A stretch of DNA of 47,145 bases from Thermotogae bacterium (GCA_013154295.1 JAADCS010000045.1:1-47145); one strand, 5' to 3'; counted from the stretch's first letter, positions 7,732-16,422 are shown. The notes: generated from the letters alone by a model not told the origin. Made by a program: numbers and translations.

Positions 7732-8697
7732 TTGATAAATCTGATTCCCGCCACGCCTGAAAACGTTAAAAAGGCGGCGAAGGTAATACGTCGCGGTGGC
7801 ATAGTGGCTTTTCCCACTGAAACCGTCTACGGCCTTGGCGCTAACGCCTTCGATGAGAGGGCTGTAGGTCGTATATACGAGGTAAAACGCAGGCCAAGTT
7901 TTGATCCTCTCATAGTACATGTGGCCACTCACGAGCAGCTTGAAAGGGTAGCTTTGACTATCCCACCCGAACTGAAAAAGCTAACCGATGCGTTTTGGCC
8001 CGGACCCCTTACCGTGGTGGTACCCAAGAATCCCCAGCTACCGGCGATAACTACTGCGGGTTTGGAAACCGTAGCGGTTCGTATGCCGGATCATCCCGTT
8101 GCCCTATTCTTAATCCAGGAGGCAAATCTACCTATAGCAGCACCAAGTGCTAATCCCTTCGGATACGTTAGTCCTACCACTGCCCGTCAGGTGGCAGAAA
8201 CCTTGGGGGACGCAGTCGATCTTATCCTGGATGCCGGTTCCACTCCGATAGGTGTGGAATCCACCATTGTGACCCTTCGGAACGATAAGATCCTGTTATT
8301 GAGACCGGGAGGACTTTCGGTTGAAGAGATAGAGAGAGTTTTAGGGAGGAAAGTGGAGGAGCTTAAATCGGAAGATCCCTTAGCTCCGGGTATGCTAAAG
8401 CGACATTACTCACCAAAAAGTAGAGTCGTTATTCTGGAGAGTTGGGAGAAGTATTACCGTCTCAGAGCCTTATATAGGCGTGTGCTTTTGGTTTTACCCA
8501 AAAGGATGTGCGGTGTGGAGGGGGATGTGATCTTTCTATCGGAGAGGGGTGATCTAAGGGAGATGGCGTCCAATCTCTTTCGTATCCTCTACGCAGCCGA
8601 CAGAAAGAGATATGAGGTTATAGCCTTTTTCCCGGTTCCGGAGCGGGGATTGGGAAAAGCTATAATGAACCGGTTACGTAAAGCGGCAGGTATCTGA
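7732..8697 (+). CDS. sua5: L-threonylcarbamoyladenylate synthase, Sua5 type
   Basis: 321 residues. Makes threonylcarbamoyl-AMP for the universal t6A37 modification of ANN-decoding tRNAs. The YrdC domain (about 1-195) shows FPTETVYGLGANAF, KRRPSFDPLIVHV and APSANPFGYVSPTTA. The linker SEDPLAPGMLKRHYSP leads into a C-terminal Sua5 domain, giving the long two-domain form rather than TsaC. It begins with TTG (TTG ATA AAT CTG), chosen because the YrdC fold starts at once and a -10 box lies 6 nt upstream. It is expected to be cytoplasmic and essential. Confidence 0.93.
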   Translation: MINLIPATPENVKKAAKVIRRGGIVAFPTETVYGLGANAFDERAVGRIYEVKRRPSFDPLIVHVATHEQLERVALTIPPELKKLTDAFWPGPLTVVVPKNPQLPAITTAGLETVAVRMPDHPVALFLIQEANLPIAAPSANPFGYVSPTTARQVAETLGDAVDLILDAGSTPIGVESTIVTLRNDKILLLRPGGLSVEEIERVLGRKVEELKSEDPLAPGMLKRHYSPKSRVVILESWEKYYRLRALYRRVLLVLPKRMCGVEGDVIFLSERGDLREMASNLFRILYAADRKRYEVIAFFPVPERGLGKAIMNRLRKAAGI

Positions 8698-8704
8698 TCC
8701 ACCA

Positions 8705-8710
8705 TAAAAT
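8705..8710 (+). promoter_or_regulatory. -10 box TAAAAT for the amidase gene
   Basis: TAAAAT 11 nt before ATG 8722, giving a leader of about 4-5 nt. It lies in the 24-base gap after sua5. Confidence 0.5.
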
Positions 8711-8721
8711 ATGTTTCCCTG

Positions 8722-9606
8722 ATGATCATACTTTTGGGAGTGTTGGATAGTGTTTTAGTGGTAGGGGTAAAAGAGGTTGAACGTTTCGGGGATACGCTAC
8801 TCCTTAAAGGTAAGATCAGCTTAGATACTTCAGCGTTGGATGGTCTGGTTGATGGCGTGAGGCGTGATCACGAGAGGACTTTACTTCTTCTAAACCGCAG
8901 GTTCGCATATCACGTCGTTAAAGGAGATACTTTGGTCCTCTATTCCAAAGAAGGATTCATTGTCGTAGTGGATCCCGGCCATGGTGGTACCGACTTTGGC
9001 GCTGTGGGAGTGAGGGGATTGGCCGAAAAGGACGTTACGCTTCAGGTAGCATTACGCCTGGTGGAGGAGTTGCGATGGCGGGGTTACAGGGTGGTTCTGA
9101 CCAGGGAGGAGGATAGGTTCGTCTCCCTATTTGAAAGGGGAGAGCTGGCCAACGCTCTTAGGGGACGTTACAAAGTGTACGTCAGCCTACATTGCAATTT
9201 CATGTCCAACTCTAAGGCCAAAGGCCTTGAAACCTATATCCTGACCCTTGAAAAGGCAACTGATAGGAGGGCCGCGGTGCTGGTTGAAAATATGCCGTAC
9301 GTTACATCCAAAGAGGTAAAAGGAATAATAGGAGACTTACTCCAGAACGTTTTTCTGGAGGATTCACGTACTTTGGCCCTTTTCGTTCATTCCAACCTGA
9401 AGCGCTATACGACCGATCGTGGAGTTAGACAGGCAAATTTCTACGTCCTAAGGCAAATCTTCTTCCCCTCCATACTTGTGGAGTTGGGTTACCTTTCCAA
9501 CCCCTATGAAGCAAACCTTTTAAAGGATCCCAGCTATCAAGAGGCTTTGGCCAAAGATATAGCCGAAGGTATAGATAAATTCTTTACCTGGAAATTTGGA
9601 CAATGA
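8722..9606 (+). CDS. N-acetylmuramoyl-L-alanine amidase (Amidase_3)
   Basis: 294 residues. A zinc amidase that cuts the bond between MurNAc and the stem peptide in periplasmic peptidoglycan. Zinc and catalytic residues are seen in VVVDPGHGGTDFGA, GLAEKDVTLQ, VSLHCNF and VELGYLSN. The catalytic domain starts near residue 78; residues 11-77 form a small N-terminal region of beta character. The N-terminus MIILLGVLDS is a very short signal-like stretch without a basic residue, and an in-frame stop at 8695 with no start codon after it prevents a longer one. The next gene overlaps by 4 bases (ATGA), so the two are probably made together. Confidence 0.9.
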   Translation: MIILLGVLDSVLVVGVKEVERFGDTLLLKGKISLDTSALDGLVDGVRRDHERTLLLLNRRFAYHVVKGDTLVLYSKEGFIVVVDPGHGGTDFGAVGVRGLAEKDVTLQVALRLVEELRWRGYRVVLTREEDRFVSLFERGELANALRGRYKVYVSLHCNFMSNSKAKGLETYILTLEKATDRRAAVLVENMPYVTSKEVKGIIGDLLQNVFLEDSRTLALFVHSNLKRYTTDRGVRQANFYVLRQIFFPSILVELGYLSNPYEANLLKDPSYQEALAKDIAEGIDKFFTWKFGQ

Positions 9607-10943
9607 ACATCGTTCTTTTGCTTACACTTCCCGGTTGTAGTAAGGGCATGCACCTACAGTTTGCACGAGCCTTATCCCTTAAAGGGAGAATCCGAAAAGA
9701 AGCATTTTACCGAAGGTTGAAGAAAGGGGGATTTGACTGTGTGATCATAGACTTTAAAACGGTAGAGGGATACGTAGGGGTCCCCTTCGACCACCCACTA
9801 TCCGCTAAAACCAGAGCAGTTAAGGGGGATCTGCGGGGTGTGGCGGATTACCTTCGTGGCAAGGGCGTCTACGTGATCGGAAGACTCGCTATATTTAAAG
9901 ATGCTGCTTTACGCCGAGTGATAGGCAGAGGTAGAGGAGAGTTCGTTTTTCCTGGGGATAGTATGGTTGAAGAGTATAATATCTCCATTCTGAAAGAGGT
10001 TATACCTCACGTGGACGAAATACAGTTGGACTACATACGCTGGCCAGATGTAGCTGTTGGACTTCCGACAAGAGTAAAGGTCAGACGCCTTATCTCATCC
10101 TTAAAGCACCTTCTCTCTGTAATACCCGACACCCTCCCCACGTCGGCCGATATTTTTGGCCGCATCCCCCTTCAACCGAAAAACGGTGTGGACATGATCG
10201 GTCAGAGTATTTACACCTTCTCCAACCTCTTTGATGTACTTTCACCTATGGCCTATCCCTCCCACTACTGGAAGGAGCTTTTGAATCCCTACTTGGCTCC
10301 CTATCATACCCTTTTAAATATGATTTCCTTCGGTATAGATACCTCACGAATAAGGGTGTGGCTTCAAGCTTTTAGCTGGAGGGTACCCAAGCGTAAGGGT
10401 TTAGCGTGGTACATACGCCGTCAGTTGGAAGCCACTTACGATTTGGGGAATGTGGGGTACATGTTCTGGCTCCCCCGCGTTTCTGTCTTGGTAAGTGTGC
10501 ATCGTAAATGGCTCCAGAGCCTTCCTCACAACTCAACCTTCCATACGTACGATGAGGCCTTCCCCACGGAGGAAAAGATCATAGATACACTGTACCGAAA
10601 TTGGGACGTAGTACTAAAAAGAAAGGGATGGATTCTTCGCTACTATCTCAGATCTTCTTTCCGTGGGCTTAAAAAGGTCGCCGTCTTCAAAGGAAACAGA
10701 ACTCTTCTTTTATATACCAAAGATGTGTGGCCATGGATAAACGTTCCTTTCAACGTTGTGACTCTCTTAAGCATGGATGATCTTCAGATACATACCTACA
10801 GGCGGAACTTCACTCTGTATTGGAGGGGAAAAGAACCGAGGCGCATACGAGTACTTGTTGGTGAGGGCACCTTCCGCATAGTCGCCTATGACGAGAGAGA
10901 TAGTCTTTTGGCCCAAAGCCCGATCTTTCCACTTCCAAGATAG
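9603..10943 (+). CDS. DUF4015-type putative glycoside hydrolase
   Basis: 446 residues. Residues about 28-300 look like the TIM-barrel DUF4015 family: FDCVIIDFKTVEG, YVIGRLAIFKD, DEIQLDYIRWP, SADIFG, LSPMAYPSHYW and VWLQAFSW occur in barrel order. The acidic residues in DEIQLDYIRWP are the likely active-site candidates. The N-terminus MNIVLLLTLPGC suggests a very short lipoprotein signal with Cys12. The C-terminal 130 residues are of unknown, beta-rich type. Overlap with the amidase gene suggests a joint role on cell-wall or surface glycan; the family's substrate is not established. Confidence 0.7.
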   Translation: MNIVLLLTLPGCSKGMHLQFARALSLKGRIRKEAFYRRLKKGGFDCVIIDFKTVEGYVGVPFDHPLSAKTRAVKGDLRGVADYLRGKGVYVIGRLAIFKDAALRRVIGRGRGEFVFPGDSMVEEYNISILKEVIPHVDEIQLDYIRWPDVAVGLPTRVKVRRLISSLKHLLSVIPDTLPTSADIFGRIPLQPKNGVDMIGQSIYTFSNLFDVLSPMAYPSHYWKELLNPYLAPYHTLLNMISFGIDTSRIRVWLQAFSWRVPKRKGLAWYIRRQLEATYDLGNVGYMFWLPRVSVLVSVHRKWLQSLPHNSTFHTYDEAFPTEEKIIDTLYRNWDVVLKRKGWILRYYLRSSFRGLKKVAVFKGNRTLLLYTKDVWPWINVPFNVVTLLSMDDLQIHTYRRNFTLYWRGKEPRRIRVLVGEGTFRIVAYDERDSLLAQSPIFPLPR

Positions 10944-11005
10944 TTCTCAACCACCTTTGTGAAAGGAATTTTTCTATACTTGCAGTTTTTCTCAAGCATC
11001 ATGGG

Positions 11006-11011
11006 TATAAT
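11006..11011 (+). promoter_or_regulatory. -10 box TATAAT for the gene at 11020
   Basis: Consensus TATAAT 8 nt before ATG 11020. Confidence 0.65.
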
Positions 11012-11019
11012 AGTCACCT

Positions 11020-11349
11020 ATGAAGGTTCTTAAAGAGCGTCCTTTGAAGTGGAAGCTGGTTGAAACCAAAACCGGAGCTGTTTTAAACCTCATAGAGATA
11101 GATGATAACCACTTCTTCATAGAGCAGAACTACAAAAAGCCCAGCAAATATGGGGTTGCCTACAGTCGCCTGAAGGAAAAGTTCCCGGAGTTCTACATGT
11201 TCTGGGAGATCAAAAACAACCGGTATACCGGCAAGCTCTTGGCAGGAGCGTTCCTAACCAAAAAGGAGATAGACGACTTTATCACATCGGTACTTCAAAA
11301 CGAAGAGTATAAGAATCACGAGGACGTTAAAGATGAGATCCCGGAGTAG
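11020..11349 (+). CDS. Small hypothetical protein
   Basis: 109 residues, no family recognised. The sequence is rich in Lys, Glu and aromatic residues, with likely beta strands in the first third (VETKTGAVLNLIEIDDNHFF) and a helix near the end (KKEIDDFITSVLQNEEY). No signal peptide or membrane segment, so it should be cytoplasmic. A consensus -10 box and ordinary codon use support real expression. It is the last gene before the non-coding accessory stretch holding repeat copy A. Confidence 0.6.
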   Translation: MKVLKERPLKWKLVETKTGAVLNLIEIDDNHFFIEQNYKKPSKYGVAYSRLKEKFPEFYMFWEIKNNRYTGKLLAGAFLTKKEIDDFITSVLQNEEYKNHEDVKDEIPE

Positions 11350-11764
11350 GGGTAATATCGTTAGGAAGGTAGGTATTTGAACACGTCCCAATCGCCGTTT
11401 CCTTTCACCTGCTACGATTACAAGTTTTCGTTGGAGACCAAGGGCATGAACATCGCTTTGGTTTCACTCTGCGGCCAAACAGCCTCCAAGTGAAACCACA
11501 GAGCATCAAGCAAAACGCCGCAGAATATAGCAAAAGGGCATTATAGACGTTTTTACGCAAGGATCTAAGGCCAAGGAGTGATCGTTAGCTTTCTTTCTTG
11601 CGATGTATATAGGGGACTGTTGACTGTGATTAAAGTGACCCAAAGAGGATGTTTATGATCATGATGATGGAAGCCAAGAGTATAATGGGATTTTTGGAGC
11701 AGGGGAGGGTCATGCTCTCATCACACCCAACCCTCTCGTCCTACCCCAGAATCGTCGTTTAGAT
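11350..11764. other. Non-coding stretch with hairpin repeat copy A
   Basis: No convincing frame on either strand. It holds the 38-nt hairpin (11460-11497) and otherwise unremarkable DNA. A TATAAT-like word near 11678 is not followed by a sensible reading frame. Confidence 0.6.
11460..11497 (-). repeat. 38-nt imperfect hairpin repeat, copy A
   Basis: Outer arms GGTTTCACT and AGTGAAACC pair perfectly; inner GGCC/GCC also pairs. In the orientation where the arm TTGGAGGC comes first it is on the reverse strand. It ends 336 bases upstream of the FG-GAP gene at 11833. Confidence 0.75.
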
Positions 11765-11832
11765 AACACCGGATTGTACTGTGTGCAAACCCTCCTCCCG
11801 GCACACACATTTCACCACTATAATCCGGTGTT
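11765..11832 (+). promoter_or_regulatory. Nested inverted repeat containing the -10 box of the FG-GAP gene
   Basis: AACACCGGATTGTA (11765-11778) pairs with TATAATCCGGTGTT (11819-11832) at 13 of 14 positions. Inside it TGTGTGC (11780-11786) pairs with GCACACA (11801-11807). The right arm contains the TATAAT -10 box (11819-11824) and ends one base before ATG 11833. Possible readings are an operator for a dimeric regulator or a supercoiling-sensitive cruciform. It cannot be an mRNA leader hairpin if transcription starts at about 11831. Confidence 0.6.
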
Positions 11833-13320
11833 ATGATGGGTATTCTTTTGATTTTGGGACAATCGTATGAGGATTTCGGTCCTTCGGCGCCTGATTGGAA
11901 ACAGTTTAGGCATGATTTTAGGCGCACAGGCCGAACGGCTCTCGTCGGTAACTGTGGTTCCATGAGCCGCCTGTACGACCGCGTCCACGGAGGCCTTGAT
12001 TTGAGCCTTATATCGGTGGATGTGAATCACGATGGCGACTACGACATAATAACCGCCGAGATAAACTACGGCGTAAAGGCCACTGACGGCAACAGTGGTG
12101 CTAACCTCTGGTTAAGAGATTTCCCAGATCAATTCAGAACACCCATAGCCTCGGTGGCCGCCTCCCGCAACAACCGCAAGATATACGCTCACTCCTACAG
12201 CTACTTCCGTGTCCTTAACATGAGTGGCAACATCCTATACAGTCAAACCAAAAGCTCTCGGCGAGGGGAATCGCCTCTGGTAGCCGATATAGAACCCGAC
12301 GGATGCCCGGAGGTATTCGTTTATATGAGTGGTTATGCTTACAGCATAAGGGGATGCGCTTCCACCTTCCTGTACAACTGGAGAACATCCTTGCCTTCTC
12401 CTTCACACGCTGCAGCCATGGGCGATATAGATGGCAACGGCGACTGGGAAATTCTCTTCCCGCTCACCAACGGCCGCATATACGTTCTCAATGCTGAAGA
12501 TGGTTCCTTTCACAGCTCCTTCTATGCCTACATTCCCTCCACTCCTGAAACCTACCCTGACTATACGGTGGCCGTCGAAGATTTGGACGGTGACGGCAGG
12601 GACGAAGTAGTCGTGCCTCGTAGAAGTGCCGTGAGAGTATACGAATACGGTTCCTCTTGGACACAGGTTTGGTACCGGTCCCTCACCAATTCCTCCACTG
12701 TTGCCCTGGGAGACAAAAACGGAGATGGTCGCTCTGACGTGTGGGTAGTGAGTGGAAATGAGCTACGAGTATACCGAGGATACGACGGCGCATATTTGGG
12801 TGGAACCTCCAGCTTGGGAGCTCGTGCCTCCTATCCTCCCACTCTCCTGGATCTAAACAACGATGGCCATTTGGACGCTGTCGTAATGTATGGTAACTAT
12901 AGGCTCCGCCTCGTAAACGGCGTCACGATGAACGTTATAACCACCTTGGGGACTACTCCCTACGGAATAACCTCCGAGGTAGTACCGCTCAAGCTTTCAC
13001 CCACATCCTTAGGCTTTAGTGTGGGCGATCATTCATGTCACATAAGTACCTGGGGATACTGTACCTTAGCCGCCGCCGATGATGACCTATCTACCTCTGA
13101 AAACCGGGATGAGATCAAAGAGGAGATACGTCTCTCCGGTAGAACACTTTTCGTATCGGGAAGGGATGGATCGTCAGTGGAGATCTACAACTTGACTGGA
13201 AACAGGGTTTTCCATGGCACCATCAAGGGCAGTTCTCTACGGGTGGATCTTTCGCATCTTCCCAAAGGGGTGTATTTGGTACGTACCCCCATACGTCTTA
13301 CCAAGGTCGTTCTCCGATAG
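11833..13320 (+). CDS. Secreted FG-GAP/VCBS beta-propeller protein with C-terminal sorting domain
   Basis: 495 residues. At least five calcium-binding DxDxDG-type loops mark FG-GAP repeats: DVNHDGDYD, DIDGNGDWE, DLDGDGRDE, DKNGDGRSD and DLNNDGHLD, spaced as propeller blades. The last 65 or so residues form a separate beta domain (SVEIYNLTGNRVF, then LPKGVYLVRT, ending KVVLR) like the C-terminal sorting domains of type IX-type cargo. The N-terminus MMGILLILGQS is a very short signal-like stretch; an in-frame TAA at 11821 prevents extension. Likely a cell-surface or released adhesin or glycan-binding protein. Promoter lies in a large inverted repeat. A terminator hairpin follows. Confidence 0.85.
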   Translation: MMGILLILGQSYEDFGPSAPDWKQFRHDFRRTGRTALVGNCGSMSRLYDRVHGGLDLSLISVDVNHDGDYDIITAEINYGVKATDGNSGANLWLRDFPDQFRTPIASVAASRNNRKIYAHSYSYFRVLNMSGNILYSQTKSSRRGESPLVADIEPDGCPEVFVYMSGYAYSIRGCASTFLYNWRTSLPSPSHAAAMGDIDGNGDWEILFPLTNGRIYVLNAEDGSFHSSFYAYIPSTPETYPDYTVAVEDLDGDGRDEVVVPRRSAVRVYEYGSSWTQVWYRSLTNSSTVALGDKNGDGRSDVWVVSGNELRVYRGYDGAYLGGTSSLGARASYPPTLLDLNNDGHLDAVVMYGNYRLRLVNGVTMNVITTLGTTPYGITSEVVPLKLSPTSLGFSVGDHSCHISTWGYCTLAAADDDLSTSENRDEIKEEIRLSGRTLFVSGRDGSSVEIYNLTGNRVFHGTIKGSSLRVDLSHLPKGVYLVRTPIRLTKVVLR

Positions 13321-13327
13321 TAAGGAT

Positions 13328-13347
13328 GGGCGGGGTTCTCCCCGCCC
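13328..13347. terminator. Bidirectional terminator hairpin
   Basis: GGGCGGGG (13328-13335), loop TTCT, CCCCGCCC (13340-13347): a perfect 8-bp GC stem between the convergent FG-GAP and fabH genes. There is no good T-tract on either side. Confidence 0.65.
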
Positions 13348-14300
13348 TATCCCCATCTTATGAGGGCTGAAGCCCACGTGAAGCCGGCTCCAAAGGAGAC
13401 GGTTAAGACGACATCCCCCGTTTTTAAAAGATCTTTCTCTTCCATCTCATGGAAGGCTATAGGTATGGAAGCGGCCGAGGTGTTACCATATTCGTGGATA
13501 TTTACATAAACCTTTTCTTTTGGAATTTGCAGACGTTCCCTTGTCGCCTCTATTATTCGTAGGTTGGCCTGATGAGGAACGAGCCAATCCACATCTTGGG
13601 GCGAGAGGGAGGCACGCTTGAGAACCTCTACGGCCGCTTGACCCATTTGAACCACCGCGTTCCTAAAAACTTCCCGTCCTCGCATCCGTACCCCCCAACT
13701 GCCTGGAGGATAGGCGGTGCCTACCTCTATTTTAAGGAGTTCTCCCAGGCGTCCATCTCCCTGGAGATAGGTGGCCAGGATACCGAACTCGCTGTCGTCT
13801 TGAGTAAGAACCACAGCCCCAGCCCCGTCTCCAAAAAGAACGGCGGTACCTCTATCACGCCAGTTTATGAACTTGGTACCCGACTCCACACCCACGACGA
13901 GGGCATACCTGTAATATCCACTCAAAAGAAGCCCTTTAGCTATTTCCAAAGCGTAGAGGAAACCTGGGCAAGCCGCACTTATATCAAAGCAGGGGACTCT
14001 TCCGGCACCTATCTTGGAGGCGGTTATACAGGCCGTAGAGGGGGTGAGGGTGTCAGGGGAGGATGTGGCCACCACCACCACATCCAGCTTCGAAGGAGGG
14101 AGATCGGCATTCTCAAGGGCCTTAAGAGAAGCTTTAGCTGCCAAATCGGATGTGAGTTCGTCCAGAGAAGCTATACGACGGGTCTTTATACCGCTGCGAC
14201 TGCTTATCCACGAGTCGTTGGTGTCCATGAATCGTTCAAAATCTTCGTTAAAAAGTTTGTTCTTGGGTACATACGCTCCCAACCCCACTATCCGAACCAT
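13347..14300 (-). CDS. fabH: Beta-ketoacyl-ACP synthase III
   Basis: 317 residues. Condenses acetyl-CoA with malonyl-ACP to start fatty-acid synthesis. The catalytic Cys is in FDISAACPGFLYALE, His in WLVPHQANLRIIEA, Asn in HEYGNTSAASIP, and the C-terminal GAGFTWASALIRW is typical. I chose ATG 14300 (MVRIVGLGAYVPKN): it begins the first beta strand of the fold and lies 8 nt after a TAGAAT box. Starts further upstream would add about 60 unrelated residues and run into the divergent promoter region. No other fab gene adjoins it. Confidence 0.94.
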   Translation of the reverse strand: MVRIVGLGAYVPKNKLFNEDFERFMDTNDSWISSRSGIKTRRIASLDELTSDLAAKASLKALENADLPPSKLDVVVVATSSPDTLTPSTACITASKIGAGRVPCFDISAACPGFLYALEIAKGLLLSGYYRYALVVGVESGTKFINWRDRGTAVLFGDGAGAVVLTQDDSEFGILATYLQGDGRLGELLKIEVGTAYPPGSWGVRMRGREVFRNAVVQMGQAAVEVLKRASLSPQDVDWLVPHQANLRIIEATRERLQIPKEKVYVNIHEYGNTSAASIPIAFHEMEEKDLLKTGDVVLTVSFGAGFTWASALIRWG

Positions 14301-14308
14301 TACAACAT

Positions 14309-14314
14309 ATTCTA
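14309..14314 (-). promoter_or_regulatory. -10 box TAGAAT for fabH
   Basis: TAGAAT on the reverse strand 8 nt before ATG 14300; fixes the fabH start. Confidence 0.65.
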
Positions 14315-14344
14315 CGGTCGGCTCCGCTTCGCCGTGGTCCAACT

Positions 14345-14350
14345 TATAAT
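14345..14350 (+). promoter_or_regulatory. -10 box TATAAT for the gene at 14359
   Basis: Consensus TATAAT 8 nt before ATG 14359, 30 bases from the divergent fabH box, so the two polymerases would compete. Confidence 0.65.
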
Positions 14351-14358
14351 AGGGGGGT

Positions 14359-15552
14359 ATGTTTAAAGTGAGCAATGTGAGACGATTAGAAGAATACCTA
14401 AAACATTTGCTCTTATCCGGTACTGTACCTAAAGATCTTCTCAAGGTGATAGCTATGTTCCACTTTTTCAACATGGACATGGGAAAAACACACTATTACA
14501 TTAGACTTTGGGATCGTTTGGTAAAAGAAAGGGATGAGGATATTGAATGGTTAAAATTTATGCTGAAATTCTTAGCCTTTAAACCTTTAGATCCCCCCCA
14601 AAAACCCATTGAGAACTTCTACTACACCATGTATTACCTTGGCGATTTTGCCAAGGCATACCGAATACTTTATGAAAACGAAGATTACATACGTGCCAGA
14701 TTTTCCCAAGCCTTTTTGCATTCTCTATACCTGCAGGTTTTTAACTTTCTGGGTAGAATGTACGTTCTACCGAAATCTGCCCTCAAAGGTGATCCTTCGG
14801 AAATATACGGCGGTATAAACCGAGCTTTCACCGGTGATCTTCTCGCCCTTAGGGATGTATTTAGGTCCAAAAGGTTTCCCTTTCTGTTGAGTCATCCTTT
14901 TTCGAAGAGGTTGGCGATCATCGGCAGAATGGTCATGGCCATAATGGAGGAAGACTTTCTGACCTACGAAATTCTTCTCAAGAGTTTTCAGAAGGAAGGG
15001 GAGAAGTTGTTATATCTCGCAGGTCGGATACTTGGAAGTATCTTTGATCCCGCGCAGACGGTGAGAGAGGTGGAGTTACCTGACTACGCTCCGTTCTTTA
15101 GAAAGATAAATCGTCTCGTTCGTAAGGGGTTTCTCTGCAACGTATCGCCTAAGGAGGCCGGGATACAGAGTTTCTTGTGGCACGCTTATAAGGTTAAAGA
15201 CAAAAGAAAATACATCTCCTTTGGGGGGAGGTTAAGAGTAGTACAGGGGCTTGAAGAGGTAAAATTACCCAGAAGGAAAGCACTGATAATCCTTGGGATA
15301 GAACGTACCTTAGGAACCGAAGGACTAAGAAGTATGGCATCTCATATATTTCCCCACAGTCCCAAACCGATGAAAACCGTGTACGATTACATGCGTTTCA
15401 TTAGAGAGTTTAGACATTCACCTTCCAATTTAAGATTCACGCTCTATTCGGGCAGTTTTCTGTACGATGAAACTGAACCGTGGGCCATGGAACTTAAAGA
15501 TAAGCTAAAAAGGGCGGGCAGGTTAAAAAAACCTATTATAGGACGACCGTAA
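14359..15552 (+). CDS. Hypothetical mostly helical protein
   Basis: 397 residues, not recognised. It looks all-helical and strongly basic (many Lys and Arg) with aromatic-rich helices such as HYYIRLWDRLVK and FYYTMYYLGDFAKAYRILYE, reminiscent of degenerate TPR-type helix pairs in the first half. No signal peptide or clear membrane segment; no catalytic motif seen. It has its own promoter and its stop lies 9 bases before the galT TTG. Conserved helices plus basic charge could suit nucleic acid or protein binding, but this is a guess. Confidence 0.6.
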   Translation: MFKVSNVRRLEEYLKHLLLSGTVPKDLLKVIAMFHFFNMDMGKTHYYIRLWDRLVKERDEDIEWLKFMLKFLAFKPLDPPQKPIENFYYTMYYLGDFAKAYRILYENEDYIRARFSQAFLHSLYLQVFNFLGRMYVLPKSALKGDPSEIYGGINRAFTGDLLALRDVFRSKRFPFLLSHPFSKRLAIIGRMVMAIMEEDFLTYEILLKSFQKEGEKLLYLAGRILGSIFDPAQTVREVELPDYAPFFRKINRLVRKGFLCNVSPKEAGIQSFLWHAYKVKDKRKYISFGGRLRVVQGLEEVKLPRRKALIILGIERTLGTEGLRSMASHIFPHSPKPMKTVYDYMRFIREFRHSPSNLRFTLYSGSFLYDETEPWAMELKDKLKRAGRLKKPIIGRP

Positions 15553-15555
15553 AAT
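15550..15555 (+). promoter_or_regulatory. -10 box TAAAAT for galT
   Basis: TAAAAT exactly 6 nt before the TTG at 15562. It overlaps the stop (TAA) of the preceding gene. Confidence 0.55.
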
Positions 15556-15561
15556 GGAAAC

Positions 15562-16392
15562 TTGGAATTTCGGAGGGATCCACTTCGTCTGATAGGTGTT
15601 ATAGTTGCTCCTGAAAGAAGCCGGAGGCCCCATGAAGGGAAGACGAAAGAATTTCGCTGCCCCTTCTGTAAGGGTAACGAGGAGCTAACACCACCGGAGA
15701 TAGCACGTTTTCCCGGGGATGGAGAGGATTGGTTGGTCAGGGTCATTCCCAACAAGTATCCTATAGTTCCTGACCATGAGGTAATAGTTGAAACTCCCTC
15801 TCACGAAGCTGATATCGATATTTTACCGGGGGAACATCTTCAACTCCTCGTGAGGGTATGGTATGAACGGTTAAAGGCCTATCACTCGAAGGAGTACGTC
15901 CTTCTTTTCAGGAACTATGGTTTGGATGCGGGTGCCTCCTTGGTTCATCCCCACGCTCAACTGATAGCACTGGATAGGGTACCCGATCTGGTGGAGGCTG
16001 AAGTTAGGGGACTTTCAGGCGATAGCTGTTTGCTATGTGGAGGCTATGCGACCGTCCTGGTGAAGGATGATGGTTGCGCTGTCGGGGTTCCAAACGTCCA
16101 GGCTTTTCCCTATGAGGTTTGGATATTTCCCACGAAACATGCAAGGATCTTTGAACCCTCAGAAGCTTTCGTCCATCTTTTAAGGAGAACGATAGCCGCT
16201 CTTAAGAGAATGGGTATAAAAAGCTACAATATGGTTCTTCATCAATCCCCCAGGAGCCGTGATTATCATTGGCATTTAGAGATATTACCGAGGATGGGAA
16301 GGCTTGCCGGTTTTGAATTAGGTACCGGTATGAGGGTGTTACACCACAGCCGCGAGGAGTTTATGGAACAGTTTTTAAGATTCTATCGTTAA
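15562..16392 (+). CDS. galT: Galactose-1-phosphate uridylyltransferase-like HIT enzyme
   Basis: 276 residues. Predicted to move a nucleotidyl group between sugar 1-phosphates (UDP-glucose + Gal-1-P in the classical Leloir reaction). A zinc-type CPFC near residue 33, NKYPIV, and the catalytic HIT motif VHPHAQLIAL are clear; a second CLLC and the C-terminal HQSPRSRDYHWHLEI complete the GalT-type fold. It is shorter than E. coli GalT (348). GalT-like proteins also include ADP-sugar phosphorylases, so the nucleotide is uncertain. TTG start chosen because a -10 box lies 6 nt upstream and the sequence RRDPLR begins the family alignment. Confidence 0.85.
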   Translation: MEFRRDPLRLIGVIVAPERSRRPHEGKTKEFRCPFCKGNEELTPPEIARFPGDGEDWLVRVIPNKYPIVPDHEVIVETPSHEADIDILPGEHLQLLVRVWYERLKAYHSKEYVLLFRNYGLDAGASLVHPHAQLIALDRVPDLVEAEVRGLSGDSCLLCGGYATVLVKDDGCAVGVPNVQAFPYEVWIFPTKHARIFEPSEAFVHLLRRTIAALKRMGIKSYNMVLHQSPRSRDYHWHLEILPRMGRLAGFELGTGMRVLHHSREEFMEQFLRFYR

Positions 16393-16404
16393 ATCCTCCC
16401 GCCG

Positions 16405-16410
16405 TATAAT
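16405..16410 (+). promoter_or_regulatory. -10 box TATAAT for tRNA-Ala
   Basis: Consensus TATAAT 12 nt before the mature tRNA 5' end, in the short gap after galT. Confidence 0.65.
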
Positions 16411-16422
16411 AGTCACTCGGCT

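Noticed and set aside
6539-8697. A histidine-utilisation operon
   Set aside because: Only hutI is present; the neighbours are a peptidase and sua5, each with its own promoter.
13572-14366. 264-codon frame opposite fabH
   Set aside because: Shadow of fabH; no family motifs, whereas fabH shows all catalytic residues.
14301-14480. 60-residue N-terminal extension of fabH
   Set aside because: Crosses both divergent promoters, has no family similarity, and the -10 box fits the start at 14300.
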